Source: Acidobacteriota bacterium
Lineage (GTDB): Bacteria; Acidobacteriota; Blastocatellia; Pyrinomonadales; Pyrinomonadaceae
DNA length: 61,123 nt
Assembly (NCBI GenBank): GCA_003697135.1
Contig: RFGC01000041.1
Span: 1 to 61,123 of the forward strand
Direction of reading: 5' to 3'
Below are positions 51,707 to 60,936 of the stretch, in pieces. Made by a program: the position numbers and the translations under genes. Within the stretch, counting starts at the first letter, position 1, and every line of letters begins with the position of its first letter. The notes under the pieces were generated by a model. It ran no database searches and was not told where the DNA came from. It worked only from the letters and a program-made list of their open reading frames with translations.

Positions 51707-54589
51707 ATGGGATCAAGACCAACAAATACCTTGAAAAAGTCACTAACAGTGCTTGGCTTTCTTTTACTCGTAGCAATATCACTTGAGGCAGCAACTTACA
51801 CAGTTACAAAAACAGCAGATACAAACGATGGAATATGCGACTCCGACTGCAGTCTTCGAGAAGCAATAGCAGTAGCAAATGGAACAAACAATGACGACAC
51901 AATCGTTTTCAATATACCAACAAGCGACATAGGTTGTTCCGGCGGAGTTTGTGTGATTACCTTAAGTAGCCAGCTTACTATCAACTCTGCTTCAACATCA
52001 GGCACACTTACAATTACCAACGCAAGTGGAAATCAAAGAATAGAAATCTCAGGCAATAATTCTGTCAGAGTTTTTCAAGTTAATCTTGGAGGTAATCTCA
52101 CTGTTGAGAGCCTAACGATCAGAAACGGTGTCGGTGACGGTGCTGGTATTTTGAATCTTGGAACATTAACTGTCCTGAATTCAACGATAAGAAACAACTC
52201 TGCTGGAGCCACTAACTTCGGTGGTGGTATTCTTAACGGTACCAACTGCACAACTACAATTATCAGCTCCACTATCAACAATAACTCTGCTGGAATTAAC
52301 GGTGGCGGTATCAACAACGGACAATCAGCTACTATAACAATCATTAACTCGACTATCAGCAGCAATTCTGCTGGAGCAGATGGAGGTGGAATTATCAATG
52401 ATACAAACGCAACAGCTACAATCATCAACTCAACTATTAGCAACAATTCTGCTCAGCAAGAAGGTGGAGGTATTTACAATAACAATGGCACGGTAAACGC
52501 TCGCAATACAATCATTGCAAATAACAATGCTACCAATCAAGGTCCTGATTTTTGGGGCACTCTCACGTCACAAGGTCATAACCTAATAGAAAACACTTCC
52601 AACACCACAATCACGGGAACAACTACAGGAAACATTCTGCATCAGGACCCCAATTTGTCGCCATTAGGCAACTACGGTGGGCCAACTCAGACTCATGCTT
52701 TACTGCTAGGCTCACCTGCCTTGAACGCAGGAAACAACTGTGTATTGACTCAAGGCGGCTGTGGCACTAGCGATCCTCCTATCGCTGTCAGCTCGGATCA
52801 AAGAGGTAATTCAAGAACGACAAGTGCAGGCAGTAGCGTTGACATTGGCGCCTATGAACAAAGATACGGAGTAGTTATAAATACAAACGACAGTGGCCCG
52901 GGTAGCTTGAGAGATGAAGCCACATCAGATTTTGGAGGATTCATTACTTTTAACATCCCTACATCGAGTTGTCCAGGAGGCGTTTGTATCATCACTCTTT
53001 CGAGCCAAATAGACATCAACCGAGTTGTCATTATAACAAACGAAGGAGAAGCCCAAAGTATTGAAATTTCAGGTGGCAATACGACTAGGGTCTTTCGCAT
53101 AATCAGTGAGGGAAATCTTACTATCAATAGCCTGACAATTAGAAATGGAGACAGTTCTGGTAGTGATGGAGGTGGTATTCTTAACGATATAGGCGGCACA
53201 TTAACTATAATAAAATCCACTATAAGGAATAACTCCTCTGGGACTTTTGGTGGTGGCGTTAGTAGCTACGGCACAACAACGATTATAAACTCCACAGTAA
53301 GTAACAATTATGCTAATTTTGGTGGCGGTGGAATTGATAGCAGCATCGGCTCAGCCACAATTATCGGCTCAACCATTAGTAATAACACTGGAGGCTACGG
53401 TGGCGGTATAAGTAACTATGATGTAACAACAATCATTAACTCAACTATTAGTAATAACACTGGAGACTACGGTGGCGGTATAAGTAACTATGGTGTAGCA
53501 ACAATCATTAACTCAACCATCAGCAACAATAGTAATAGTAGCAATGGGGAAGACGGCGGTGGCATCTGGAATTCTGGAACACTAACACTTATCAACTCAA
53601 CCATCAGCAATAACTTTGCTCAAGAAGACGGTGGTGGTATCTACAACGACGTATCAGGGACAGTCTATGCTCGAAATACAATCATTGCAAACAATACTCT
53701 TGGCTTCGGCGTTTTGGGACCCGATTTTTACGGCACAATCAACTCTCAAGGAGATAACTTGATAGAAGATACCACCGGAACTTCGGGAACAGTAACTACC
53801 GATATTACAGGACAAGATCCGAGTCTCGGACCTCTTGGATACTATGGAGGTGGGTCAAATGGGCACTGGTTGAGAACACGCCCGCTGCTTTCCGGTTCAC
53901 CAGCAATAGACGCAGGTAACAACTGCGTTACAACTGCAGGCGGTTGCGGAATCAATGATCCGCCGATCGCAGTCAACACTGATGAGCGTGGAGCTTCAAG
54001 ACCATCAAATGCAGGAGTTGATATTGGAGCTTATGAAGAAAACTCGGCATACGTAGCCGCTTTGCCCAACGGAACTCAAACCATCAGTTACAGTTTCGAG
54101 ATAACTTCCAACAGTGAAGGATGCACAATGAGCATGACAGGACTTCCTTTGGGTTTATCTCTGCAGCAATCAGGCGCTGCTTACAACATAGCAGGAATAC
54201 CAATTCAAACAGGAACCTTTACACCACAGCTTACCATCACCTGCGGCTCGAATCAGGCAACGGTGAATTACTCGTTGTTCATAGCGGCGCCCTCAGCGGC
54301 ATCGGTGACAGTCAGCGGGCGAGTATTTGCAGGAAGCAGCAAGGGATTGAGAAATGCATACGTAGTTTTAACTGATGATCAAGGTATAAGCCGAATAGCT
54401 CGAACTACTTCGTTCGGATACTATCGTTTTGACGAAGTAGAAGCTGGAAGAACCTATATCTTGACGGTTCAATCGAAACGTTATGCTTACGAACCAAAGG
54501 TTCTGTTCGTGACAGAAGACATGACTGACGTAAACTTCCATCCTTCAGAATCGAAGACGGAAGAAAACAGGTTTTACCAAAGCCCGTGA
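51707..54589 (+). CDS. Exported CSLREA / right-handed beta-helix protein with internal duplication
   Basis: 960 residues. ATG 51707 is chosen because AGGGGG stands 7 bases upstream and it opens a signal peptide (hydrophobic LTVLGFLLLVAISL, ends EAATY); the frame from 51626 has no ribosome site. CSLREAIAVANG (about residue 45) is the CSLREA motif, followed by beta-helix rungs of the form TIINSTISNNSAGxxGGGI and a choice-of-anchor-Q end (LLLGSPALNAGNNC...DQRG). A second copy starts near residue 390 (GPGSLRDEATSDFGGFITFNIP) and repeats the whole order through ...LLSGSPAIDAGNNC...DERG. The end is a carboxypeptidase-regulatory-like domain (SGRVFAGSSKGLRNAYVVLTDD, GYYRFDEVEAGRTYILTV). Likely surface adhesin or carbohydrate-binding protein; ligand unknown. 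Confidence 0.9.
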   Translation: MGSRPTNTLKKSLTVLGFLLLVAISLEAATYTVTKTADTNDGICDSDCSLREAIAVANGTNNDDTIVFNIPTSDIGCSGGVCVITLSSQLTINSASTSGTLTITNASGNQRIEISGNNSVRVFQVNLGGNLTVESLTIRNGVGDGAGILNLGTLTVLNSTIRNNSAGATNFGGGILNGTNCTTTIISSTINNNSAGINGGGINNGQSATITIINSTISSNSAGADGGGIINDTNATATIINSTISNNSAQQEGGGIYNNNGTVNARNTIIANNNATNQGPDFWGTLTSQGHNLIENTSNTTITGTTTGNILHQDPNLSPLGNYGGPTQTHALLLGSPALNAGNNCVLTQGGCGTSDPPIAVSSDQRGNSRTTSAGSSVDIGAYEQRYGVVINTNDSGPGSLRDEATSDFGGFITFNIPTSSCPGGVCIITLSSQIDINRVVIITNEGEAQSIEISGGNTTRVFRIISEGNLTINSLTIRNGDSSGSDGGGILNDIGGTLTIIKSTIRNNSSGTFGGGVSSYGTTTIINSTVSNNYANFGGGGIDSSIGSATIIGSTISNNTGGYGGGISNYDVTTIINSTISNNTGDYGGGISNYGVATIINSTISNNSNSSNGEDGGGIWNSGTLTLINSTISNNFAQEDGGGIYNDVSGTVYARNTIIANNTLGFGVLGPDFYGTINSQGDNLIEDTTGTSGTVTTDITGQDPSLGPLGYYGGGSNGHWLRTRPLLSGSPAIDAGNNCVTTAGGCGINDPPIAVNTDERGASRPSNAGVDIGAYEENSAYVAALPNGTQTISYSFEITSNSEGCTMSMTGLPLGLSLQQSGAAYNIAGIPIQTGTFTPQLTITCGSNQATVNYSLFIAAPSAASVTVSGRVFAGSSKGLRNAYVVLTDDQGISRIARTTSFGYYRFDEVEAGRTYILTVQSKRYAYEPKVLFVTEDMTDVNFHPSESKTEENRFYQSP

Positions 54590-54654
54590 GAAGATGAGGA
54601 TTTGCAGAAAAACCGAAGGTATAGAATCCAAAAGCGGCTTTGACTTTTGAGATT

Positions 54655-55797
54655 CTATGCCTTCAGAATCTGCCTTGCTATAACTAATCTCTGTATCTCG
54701 CTTGTGCCTTCTCCGATTGTGCAGAGTTTTGCATCACGCCAGTATTTTTCTACTGGGTAATCCTTCGTGTAGCCGTAACCGCCATGAATTTGTATCGCTT
54801 CTTCAGCAACTCTGACAGCAACTTCTGATGCGAAAAGCTTTGCCATCGAAGATTGTTTGGTGACTTTCTTGCCAGCATCCTTCATCGCTGCCGCTTGCAG
54901 CGTCAAAAGCCTTGCGGCTTCGATTTGCGTTGCCATATCTGCAAGCTTGAACTGAATCGCCTGAAATTCTGCTATCGGACGTCCAAATTGCACTCTTTCT
55001 TTGGCATACTTCAAAGCCGCTTCGTATGCACCTTGCGCAATTCCTACAGCCAAAGCCGCAATCGAGATTCTACCACCATCAAGAATCTGCATTGCTTGTA
55101 AGAATCCTTCGCCTTCTTTGCCAAGCAAGTTCTCTTCAGGGACATAGCAATCTTCAAAAACAACAGATGCGGTTTCTGAGGCACGCATGCCGAGCTTGTT
55201 TTCTTTCTTTTCTGCTCTGAATCCTTTCATTGTCTTGTCGAAAATAAAAGCCGATATGCCTTTGTTTCCTTTCTCTCTGTCTGTCACGGCAACTGCAACA
55301 AGCGTATGGCAAGAAATAGCATGAGTTATGAAATTCTTCGAGCCGTTGACTATCCAACCCCCGTTTGAGCGAACTGCGGTTGTCTTTGTTCCCGAAGCAT
55401 CCGATCCTGCCTGTGGTTCGGTTAACCCCCAAGCTCCAAAATGCTCACCTCTTGCCAAAGGCACAAGATATTTCTGCTTTTGTTGCTCGTTGCCGAACAT
55501 GAAAATGTGATTCGAGCAAAGCGAATTATGAGCCGCTACAGAAAGTCCTATCGAACCATCAACTCTACCTAATTCTTCGATAATCGTTGCATATTCAACA
55601 TATCCCATGCCGGCTCCGCCGTATTCTTCTGGAAAAATAATCCCCATCAGTCCAAGCTCGGCAAGTTTAGGCAGTAGCTCAACCGGAAAATGCTGTGTTT
55701 CGTCCCATAAGCTAACATGCGGACGAATCTCGCTTTCAGCAAACTCCCTAATGCTATATTTTATTTGCAACTGCTCTTCGTTCAACTCGAAAATCAT
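54655..55797 (-). CDS. Acyl-CoA dehydrogenase (short-chain/branched-chain type)
   Basis: 380 residues. FAD enzyme for the first step of beta-oxidation or branched-chain amino-acid breakdown, passing electrons to [24 protein letters not shown] and [13 protein letters not shown] (flavin contacts), [60 protein letters not shown] and the catalytic Glu in [18 protein letters not shown], the position used by short- and medium-chain enzymes. Chain-length preference cannot be read reliably. A glutaryl-CoA link to the BioZ route is possible but unsupported. It stands alone; the ATG at 55797 has no strong ribosome site. Confidence 0.93.
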   Translation of the reverse strand: MIFELNEEQLQIKYSIREFAESEIRPHVSLWDETQHFPVELLPKLAELGLMGIIFPEEYGGAGMGYVEYATIIEELGRVDGSIGLSVAAHNSLCSNHIFMFGNEQQKQKYLVPLARGEHFGAWGLTEPQAGSDASGTKTTAVRSNGGWIVNGSKNFITHAISCHTLVAVAVTDREKGNKGISAFIFDKTMKGFRAEKKENKLGMRASETASVVFEDCYVPEENLLGKEGEGFLQAMQILDGGRISIAALAVGIAQGAYEAALKYAKERVQFGRPIAEFQAIQFKLADMATQIEAARLLTLQAAAMKDAGKKVTKQSSMAKLFASEVAVRVAEEAIQIHGGYGYTKDYPVEKYWRDAKLCTIGEGTSEIQRLVIARQILKA

Positions 55798-55894
55798 AAG
55801 CTTTGCAAATGTAAAAGTTTTGTAATCTCTATAATTCAGATTAACCGAAACAGCCGAAAAACGGAAATCCGCAAAGACGAGTTTGCATTTATAT

Positions 55895-56036
55895 CGCTAT
55901 CAGACGCAACAAAAATTTAGAAAGTCTTTCGTTATCAGACGCACGAAAGCTCTCTAAGATGCTCATTGCGTTATCAGACGCAAGTTGTTGATTTGTCGTT
56001 ATCAGACGCGTGTTTACAGTTCGCGTGTTTACAGTT
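55895..56036 (+). repeat. Interspersed element CGTTATCAGACGC, four copies, plus a 15-bp tandem duplication
   Basis: Copies at 55895-55907 (CGCTATCAGACGC), 55930-55942, 55969-55981 and 55997-56009 (exact), spaced 35, 39 and 28 bases. The last merges with two tandem copies of CGCGTGTTTACAGTT (56007-56021, 56022-56036). They fill the 252-base gap between the acyl-CoA dehydrogenase and the transporter gene. Spacing is irregular and spacers differ in length, so this is not a CRISPR array. Confidence 0.9.
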
Positions 56037-56049
56037 GTTAATATCCGCA

Positions 56050-58377
56050 TCAAGCGGAGTTTTTCTTACCTGATAGAATCATTTCTCTTCCGACATAGTA
56101 AAGGAAAAGCGCCAGAATCCACAGAGGGATTAGAGCCAACCAATCAGAGTTGGGGCCTTCAAAGAATGGATTATGCGCTTGTGACCATTTTAGCGTGCTT
56201 TCCTGAATGTTTTTCAATGTTTCCACGACTGCAAACAAAGCGATCAAGATTCCTGCTATTGCTCCGCCTGCGATATAGCCTGAAGCCAACAGCACACCGT
56301 TTGACTTGTCGGTTTCTGCTATGATCTGCTCTTGAGTCAAGTTTCTCTTGGCAAGCTTTTTCTTGAGATAAAAATCAACAGCCCACCTAACAATGCCGCC
56401 GACAAAAACAGGAGCTGAAGTCGAAAGCGGTAGATAAAGCCCAACTGCAAAAGCCAGTGCCCCTATGCCGGAAAGCTCCAAAACTATGGCAATCATTGCG
56501 CCGATGATCACCAATCCCCAAGGAAGCTCTCGACTTAAAATCCCCTTAATTATGTAACTCATTAGCGTTGCCTTTGGAGCATCGTATCTTTCAAGCTTGT
56601 TGCCTTCTTCATCTTCTTTCAGCACACCGTTGATGCCTGGATCAACAAAATACACTGGATGCCCGTTCTTACCAACCAAGTATTTTCCGACCTGCCCAAT
56701 CGAAGGATCGGTATTATGCCAGACTCTGTATGTTTCAGTATCAGTCAAAGCATGTTTACCACCGGGCTTTTCACTTCTAAATTCTCCACCTTCTCTTGCA
56801 AGTTTATCCTCTGTAACGACTATTTGTGCCTCTATCGAGTTAGGATCGAGTTTTTTGTAGTAGGTTCGAGAATCGTTCAAAAATATCAGAAGGCTTCCCA
56901 AAATCAAGGCTGAAGACAAAGCGCCGATTAAGATTGCAACTTGTTGCCTCCAAGGCGTTCCTCCAACCCAAAAGCCTGTTTTCAAATCCTGCGATGTTGT
57001 GCCTCCGTTAGACGCTGCTATGCAAACAATCCCACCGATTGACAAGGCAGTAACAAAGTAAGGATCAGGATTAGTCCATCCTAAAGCAAGGAAAATTAAG
57101 CAGGTTATCAAGAGTGTTGCAACTGTCATTCCTGAGATTGGATTTGAGGACGACCCTATTTCGCCCGTTAACCTCGATGAAACCGTGACAAATAAGAATC
57201 CTAAAGCCACTATCAGAAGCGCTCCGAGAAACGAAACCAACGGATCGGCAAAAACATAAAGCCCTAATCTGGGTGAAAGCATTATTGCCGCTATCAAAAT
57301 TATGATTCCGACCACTACCCATTTCATAGGAATGTCGCGATCAGTGCGTGGCAACGTAGAATTCGATTGTTGCGAGCTAGCTCGCAAATCCGATAGCCCT
57401 GCCCTGATACCGTGCCAGATTATCGGTGCGCTACGAACCAGTGAAATTATACCTGCCATTGCGACGGCTCCTGCCCCGATGTAAAGAATATAAGCGCTGC
57501 GAATCTCTGAAGCCGACATCTCTGCAACTGTTTTGCTGAGTTCAGGAGCAATAGGACGTGCGGCGCTCTCGCCGAAAAACTTTATCAATGGGATAAGAAC
57601 CAAATAAGAAAGAATACCTCCCCCAATCATCAATCCCGCAATGCGCGGACCAATTATGTAACCAACTCCAAGCAAAGTCGGATCATTATCAATCTCGAGT
57701 TTTCCGCCTTTCAGAATGTTACCTAAATCCCTTTCTGGCGTCGGTTTCCAAAGATTAAAAACCTTCATCAAGGTATTGAAAGCTACACCAATGAGAAACC
57801 CTATTGTTATGATTTTCCCACCCTGCAACGCTGAATCTGTAGAAGCGCTTGTTTCTGAGGAAAATCTTCTTGATTCTTCTGAAGCACCTGCCTTAAGAAC
57901 TTCTGCACATGCGGTTCCTTCGGGATATTTCAAATAGCCGTGTTGATCTCTAATCAAAGCACGCCTTAGCGGTATCATCATTAAAATCCCCAAAAGTCCG
58001 CCCAAAACAGCAACCAAAGTAGCACGCCAGATTTCGAGATCGAATCCCAAAATCATAATTGCTGGCATCGTTACACCGACACCGAAAGCGATTGATTCGC
58101 CTGCACTTCCAGCTGTTTGCATTATGTTGGCTTCCAAAATCGTTGCATCTCTAAATCCAATTTTAGAGAGGAGTTTGAAAAGAGTTATCGCTATAACTGC
58201 GACCGGAATTGACGCCGAAACTGTCATGCCGACCTTCAAAACCAGATAAAGCGACGAAGCCCCAAAAATTATCCCAAGCAAAGTTCCAACAAGTAACGGA
58301 AACGGCGTAAGCTCTCGAATTGAAACTTCAGCGGGAATATACGGCTTGAAATTCTCAAGGAATGGATTCTTCTGCAT
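56050..58377 (-). CDS. OPT family oligopeptide/metal-chelate transporter
   Basis: 775 residues with about 14-16 membrane helices. N-terminal ELTPFPLLVGTLLGIIFGASSLYLVLKVGMTVSASIPVAVI and later NIMQTAGSAGESIAFGVGVTMPA (the conserved NxxQTxASAG-type motif), then GTTSQDLKTGFWVGGTPWRQQV and a large periplasmic loop around residues 510-590. The bacterial OPT family takes up oligopeptides or metal-chelate compounds by proton coupling; the substrate is unknown. ATG 58377 is chosen because GGAGG sits a few bases upstream; the TTG frame at 58392 is the ribosome site itself. No partner genes adjoin. Confidence 0.92.
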   Translation of the reverse strand: MQKNPFLENFKPYIPAEVSIRELTPFPLLVGTLLGIIFGASSLYLVLKVGMTVSASIPVAVIAITLFKLLSKIGFRDATILEANIMQTAGSAGESIAFGVGVTMPAIMILGFDLEIWRATLVAVLGGLLGILMMIPLRRALIRDQHGYLKYPEGTACAEVLKAGASEESRRFSSETSASTDSALQGGKIITIGFLIGVAFNTLMKVFNLWKPTPERDLGNILKGGKLEIDNDPTLLGVGYIIGPRIAGLMIGGGILSYLVLIPLIKFFGESAARPIAPELSKTVAEMSASEIRSAYILYIGAGAVAMAGIISLVRSAPIIWHGIRAGLSDLRASSQQSNSTLPRTDRDIPMKWVVVGIIILIAAIMLSPRLGLYVFADPLVSFLGALLIVALGFLFVTVSSRLTGEIGSSSNPISGMTVATLLITCLIFLALGWTNPDPYFVTALSIGGIVCIAASNGGTTSQDLKTGFWVGGTPWRQQVAILIGALSSALILGSLLIFLNDSRTYYKKLDPNSIEAQIVVTEDKLAREGGEFRSEKPGGKHALTDTETYRVWHNTDPSIGQVGKYLVGKNGHPVYFVDPGINGVLKEDEEGNKLERYDAPKATLMSYIIKGILSRELPWGLVIIGAMIAIVLELSGIGALAFAVGLYLPLSTSAPVFVGGIVRWAVDFYLKKKLAKRNLTQEQIIAETDKSNGVLLASGYIAGGAIAGILIALFAVVETLKNIQESTLKWSQAHNPFFEGPNSDWLALIPLWILALFLYYVGREMILSGKKNSA

Positions 58378-58479
58378 TTTTCCTCCCTCCAAAATTCTGA
58401 TAAAAACAACTTTGTAATTTTACAAATCCCTCACCTGATTAGAAAGTCCAAACCTTCAATTTTCTACTATCAAAACCTA

Positions 58480-58508
58480 TTGACAACTCTCACCACAAAA
58501 CTTAAATT
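58480..58508 (+). promoter_or_regulatory. Probable sigma-70 promoter of the S74 surface protein gene
   Basis: TTGACA (58480-58485), 17-base spacer, TAAATT (58503-58508). The start codon at 58585 has AAGGAGG upstream (about 58569-58575). Divergent from the OPT transporter gene. Confidence 0.5.
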
Positions 58509-58584
58509 AAAGGATAGCTTCATTCTTGAAGGGGTTGGTCGCAAAACAAGAGGAAAGTAAAAGCACAAAAAGGAGGCAAATCCA

Positions 58585-60855
58585 ATGAGACAAATGGTTT
58601 ATTTGTTGAGTATGATGTTTCTTGTAGTTAGTTTAAGTTTTTCTCAAACCACAGAGTTTACCTATCAGGGACGGTTGACAGACAGTTCTGTAGCGGCAAA
58701 CGGAACGTATGATTTTCAGTTCAAACTCTTCGACGCACAATCAGGAGGAACTCAGCAAGGTTCAACACAAACCGTGACAGGAGTTCAAGTAGTCAATGGG
58801 ATTTTCACTGTTGTTTTGAATTTTGGTGCGTCTGCGTTTTCTGCTGGTGCAGACCGTTGGTTGGAGATAAGCGTCAAGAAGCCGACGGATACTACATACA
58901 CAACGCTTGCACCGAGGCAGAAGATAACAAGTGCGCCGTATTCAGTTCGTTCGCTACTGGCAGATACAGCAAATACCGCTACGAATGCAATCAATGCTGT
59001 AAACGCAACTAATGCAACAGATGCAGCGAATCTAGGTGGTCAGCCGGCATCGGCGTATGTTTTGACAACAGACACAGTGACGTTCATAAGAAATCAAATG
59101 ACACCAACGCAAACAGCTAATTTCAACATTAGCGGGACAGGAACTGCGGATATCTTTAATGCTCTTACTGAATACAGAATAAACGGTAGCAGAGTTTTAG
59201 GAACTTCAAGCTCATCTTTATTTGTTGGAATAGGAGCAGGTTCAAATAATGCCGGGATTTCAAATACCTTTGTCGGCAATAACACCGGTAATGCTAACAC
59301 CAGCGGAAGCAATAATGCATTTTTCGGAGCAGGAGCAGGAGAAAAAAATACAACCGGTAGTGATAACACATTCATCGGGGTTCAATCTGGTTTTAATAAC
59401 ACTGCAGCATCGCAAAACACTTTCATTGGTTATCAAGCTGGCTACTCTAATGACGTAGGCACAGGTCTTAACACAGGTATTTTCAATACTTTTGTTGGTT
59501 ACCAAGCAGGATATAGTAATACAGGAGGAAGCAACCAAGATGAAGGTTCTTACAATTCTTTTTTTGGTTACGGAGCTGGTAGAAACAATACATACGGCAG
59601 CGGAAATTCCTTTTTCGGCACAGGAAGTGGATTTAGCAGCACAAATGGCTTTCACAACTCCTTTTTCGGCGCATGGAGTGGCCAACTGAACACAACTGGT
59701 GGTGAAAATGCCTTTTTCGGTGCAGGTGCTGGTAACAGTAACACAACTGGCTCTTACAACTCATTCTTTGGTGCATGGGCTGGTCTTAGCAACACAACTG
59801 GAGAACAGAATTCCTTCTTTGGCACGTGGTCTGGTTGGAGTAACACGACTGGTTTATACAACTCTTTCTTCGGCGCAAGCACCGGTTTTAGCAATACAAC
59901 TGGTGGCGAAAATGCTTTTTTCGGTACAGGTGCTGGTAGTAGTAACACAACTGCTTCTTACAATTCATTCTTCGGAACATGGTCTGGACTCAAAAACACA
60001 ACCGGAGATCGAAACTCATTTTTCGGAACATGGGCTGGTCAGAACAACACGACTGGCGCTACCAACTCCTTCTTCGGTGCCCAAACTGGTTTCGACAACA
60101 CAACTGGCACAGGGAACTCCTTTTTCGGCGCAAGAGCTGGTGCCACTAATCAAACCGGAAATAACAACACGCTAATCGGCACAAATGCCGACGTTGGTAG
60201 CGATGGCCTAACATACGCTACAGCAATTGGCGCTGACTCGGTTGTCAACTCAAGTAACACGATTGCACTAGGACGCCCAAGTGGATCAGATACTGTGTTG
60301 GTTTATGGTGAGCTGCAGGTTGATACTCTAAGCACAATTGGCACAGATACACTCTGTCGTAATACTTCAAATCGAATTGCTCAGTGTTCATCTTCATTGC
60401 GCTACAAAAAGAATGTAGTACCATTTTCACTAGGCTTAAGTTTCATCAAGCAACTCAAGCCGATTTTGTTTGAATGGCGAGACGGTCAGCAAAGGCGAGA
60501 CATTGGATTCGGAGCAGAGGATGTCGAAAAACTCAATCCGTTGTTTGTTACCTACAACTCAAAAGGTGAAGTCGAAGGTGTTAAATACGAAAAGTTAACA
60601 ACCGTGCTGGTCAATGCAATTAAGGAACAACAAGAAGAGATAGAACGACAGCAAAAGCAGATAGAGACTCAGCAAGCTGAGATAAAGCGGCTGAGTGAAA
60701 TCAACGGAAGACAGCAAGCTCAGATTGAAGAGCAAAAGAAACAACTACAAGTTCAAGCAAGTCAACTAGCCGAGCAAGCAAAAGCAATAAGACAGTTGAA
60801 ACTTCTGGTCGAGAGAAAACTAAAAACTCGTTCAACCAGAAAAAACAAAAAATGA
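58585..60855 (+). CDS. Exported surface protein with 17-residue repeats and a C-terminal S74 chaperone domain
   Basis: 756 residues. Signal peptide 1-21 (ends LSFSQ). A beta-rich N-terminal domain (FTYQGRLTDSSVAANGTYDFQFKLFD...) is followed by about 18 repeats of 17 residues (residues about 225-530), consensus NSFFGAWAGLSNTTGEQ, giving a 51-bp DNA period. The C-terminal part carries a peptidase S74-like tail-spike chaperone domain (SLRYKKNVVPFSLGLSFIKQLKPILFEWRDGQQRRDIGFGAEDVE), where family members have Ser-Asp-x-Arg-x-Lys at the self-cleavage site; here it is Ser-Leu-Arg-Tyr-Lys. A coiled coil of about 70 residues (QQEEIERQQKQIETQQAEIKRL) with a basic tail ends it. Probably a trimeric fibre on the cell surface, like phage tail fibres. 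Confidence 0.88.
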   Translation: MRQMVYLLSMMFLVVSLSFSQTTEFTYQGRLTDSSVAANGTYDFQFKLFDAQSGGTQQGSTQTVTGVQVVNGIFTVVLNFGASAFSAGADRWLEISVKKPTDTTYTTLAPRQKITSAPYSVRSLLADTANTATNAINAVNATNATDAANLGGQPASAYVLTTDTVTFIRNQMTPTQTANFNISGTGTADIFNALTEYRINGSRVLGTSSSSLFVGIGAGSNNAGISNTFVGNNTGNANTSGSNNAFFGAGAGEKNTTGSDNTFIGVQSGFNNTAASQNTFIGYQAGYSNDVGTGLNTGIFNTFVGYQAGYSNTGGSNQDEGSYNSFFGYGAGRNNTYGSGNSFFGTGSGFSSTNGFHNSFFGAWSGQLNTTGGENAFFGAGAGNSNTTGSYNSFFGAWAGLSNTTGEQNSFFGTWSGWSNTTGLYNSFFGASTGFSNTTGGENAFFGTGAGSSNTTASYNSFFGTWSGLKNTTGDRNSFFGTWAGQNNTTGATNSFFGAQTGFDNTTGTGNSFFGARAGATNQTGNNNTLIGTNADVGSDGLTYATAIGADSVVNSSNTIALGRPSGSDTVLVYGELQVDTLSTIGTDTLCRNTSNRIAQCSSSLRYKKNVVPFSLGLSFIKQLKPILFEWRDGQQRRDIGFGAEDVEKLNPLFVTYNSKGEVEGVKYEKLTTVLVNAIKEQQEEIERQQKQIETQQAEIKRLSEINGRQQAQIEEQKKQLQVQASQLAEQAKAIRQLKLLVERKLKTRSTRKNKK

Positions 60856-60936
60856 CCTGAGAAACCTCAAAATTCAATCCCTAACAAATCCGCTTCAATG
60901 ACGGTTAGGGATCAAAATCAAAAAAAGGAGAAGCTT

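Noticed and set aside
55895-56009. CRISPR-like spaced repeats
   Set aside because: The repeat is only 13 bp, spacers are 22, 26 and 15 bases, and there are no cas genes.
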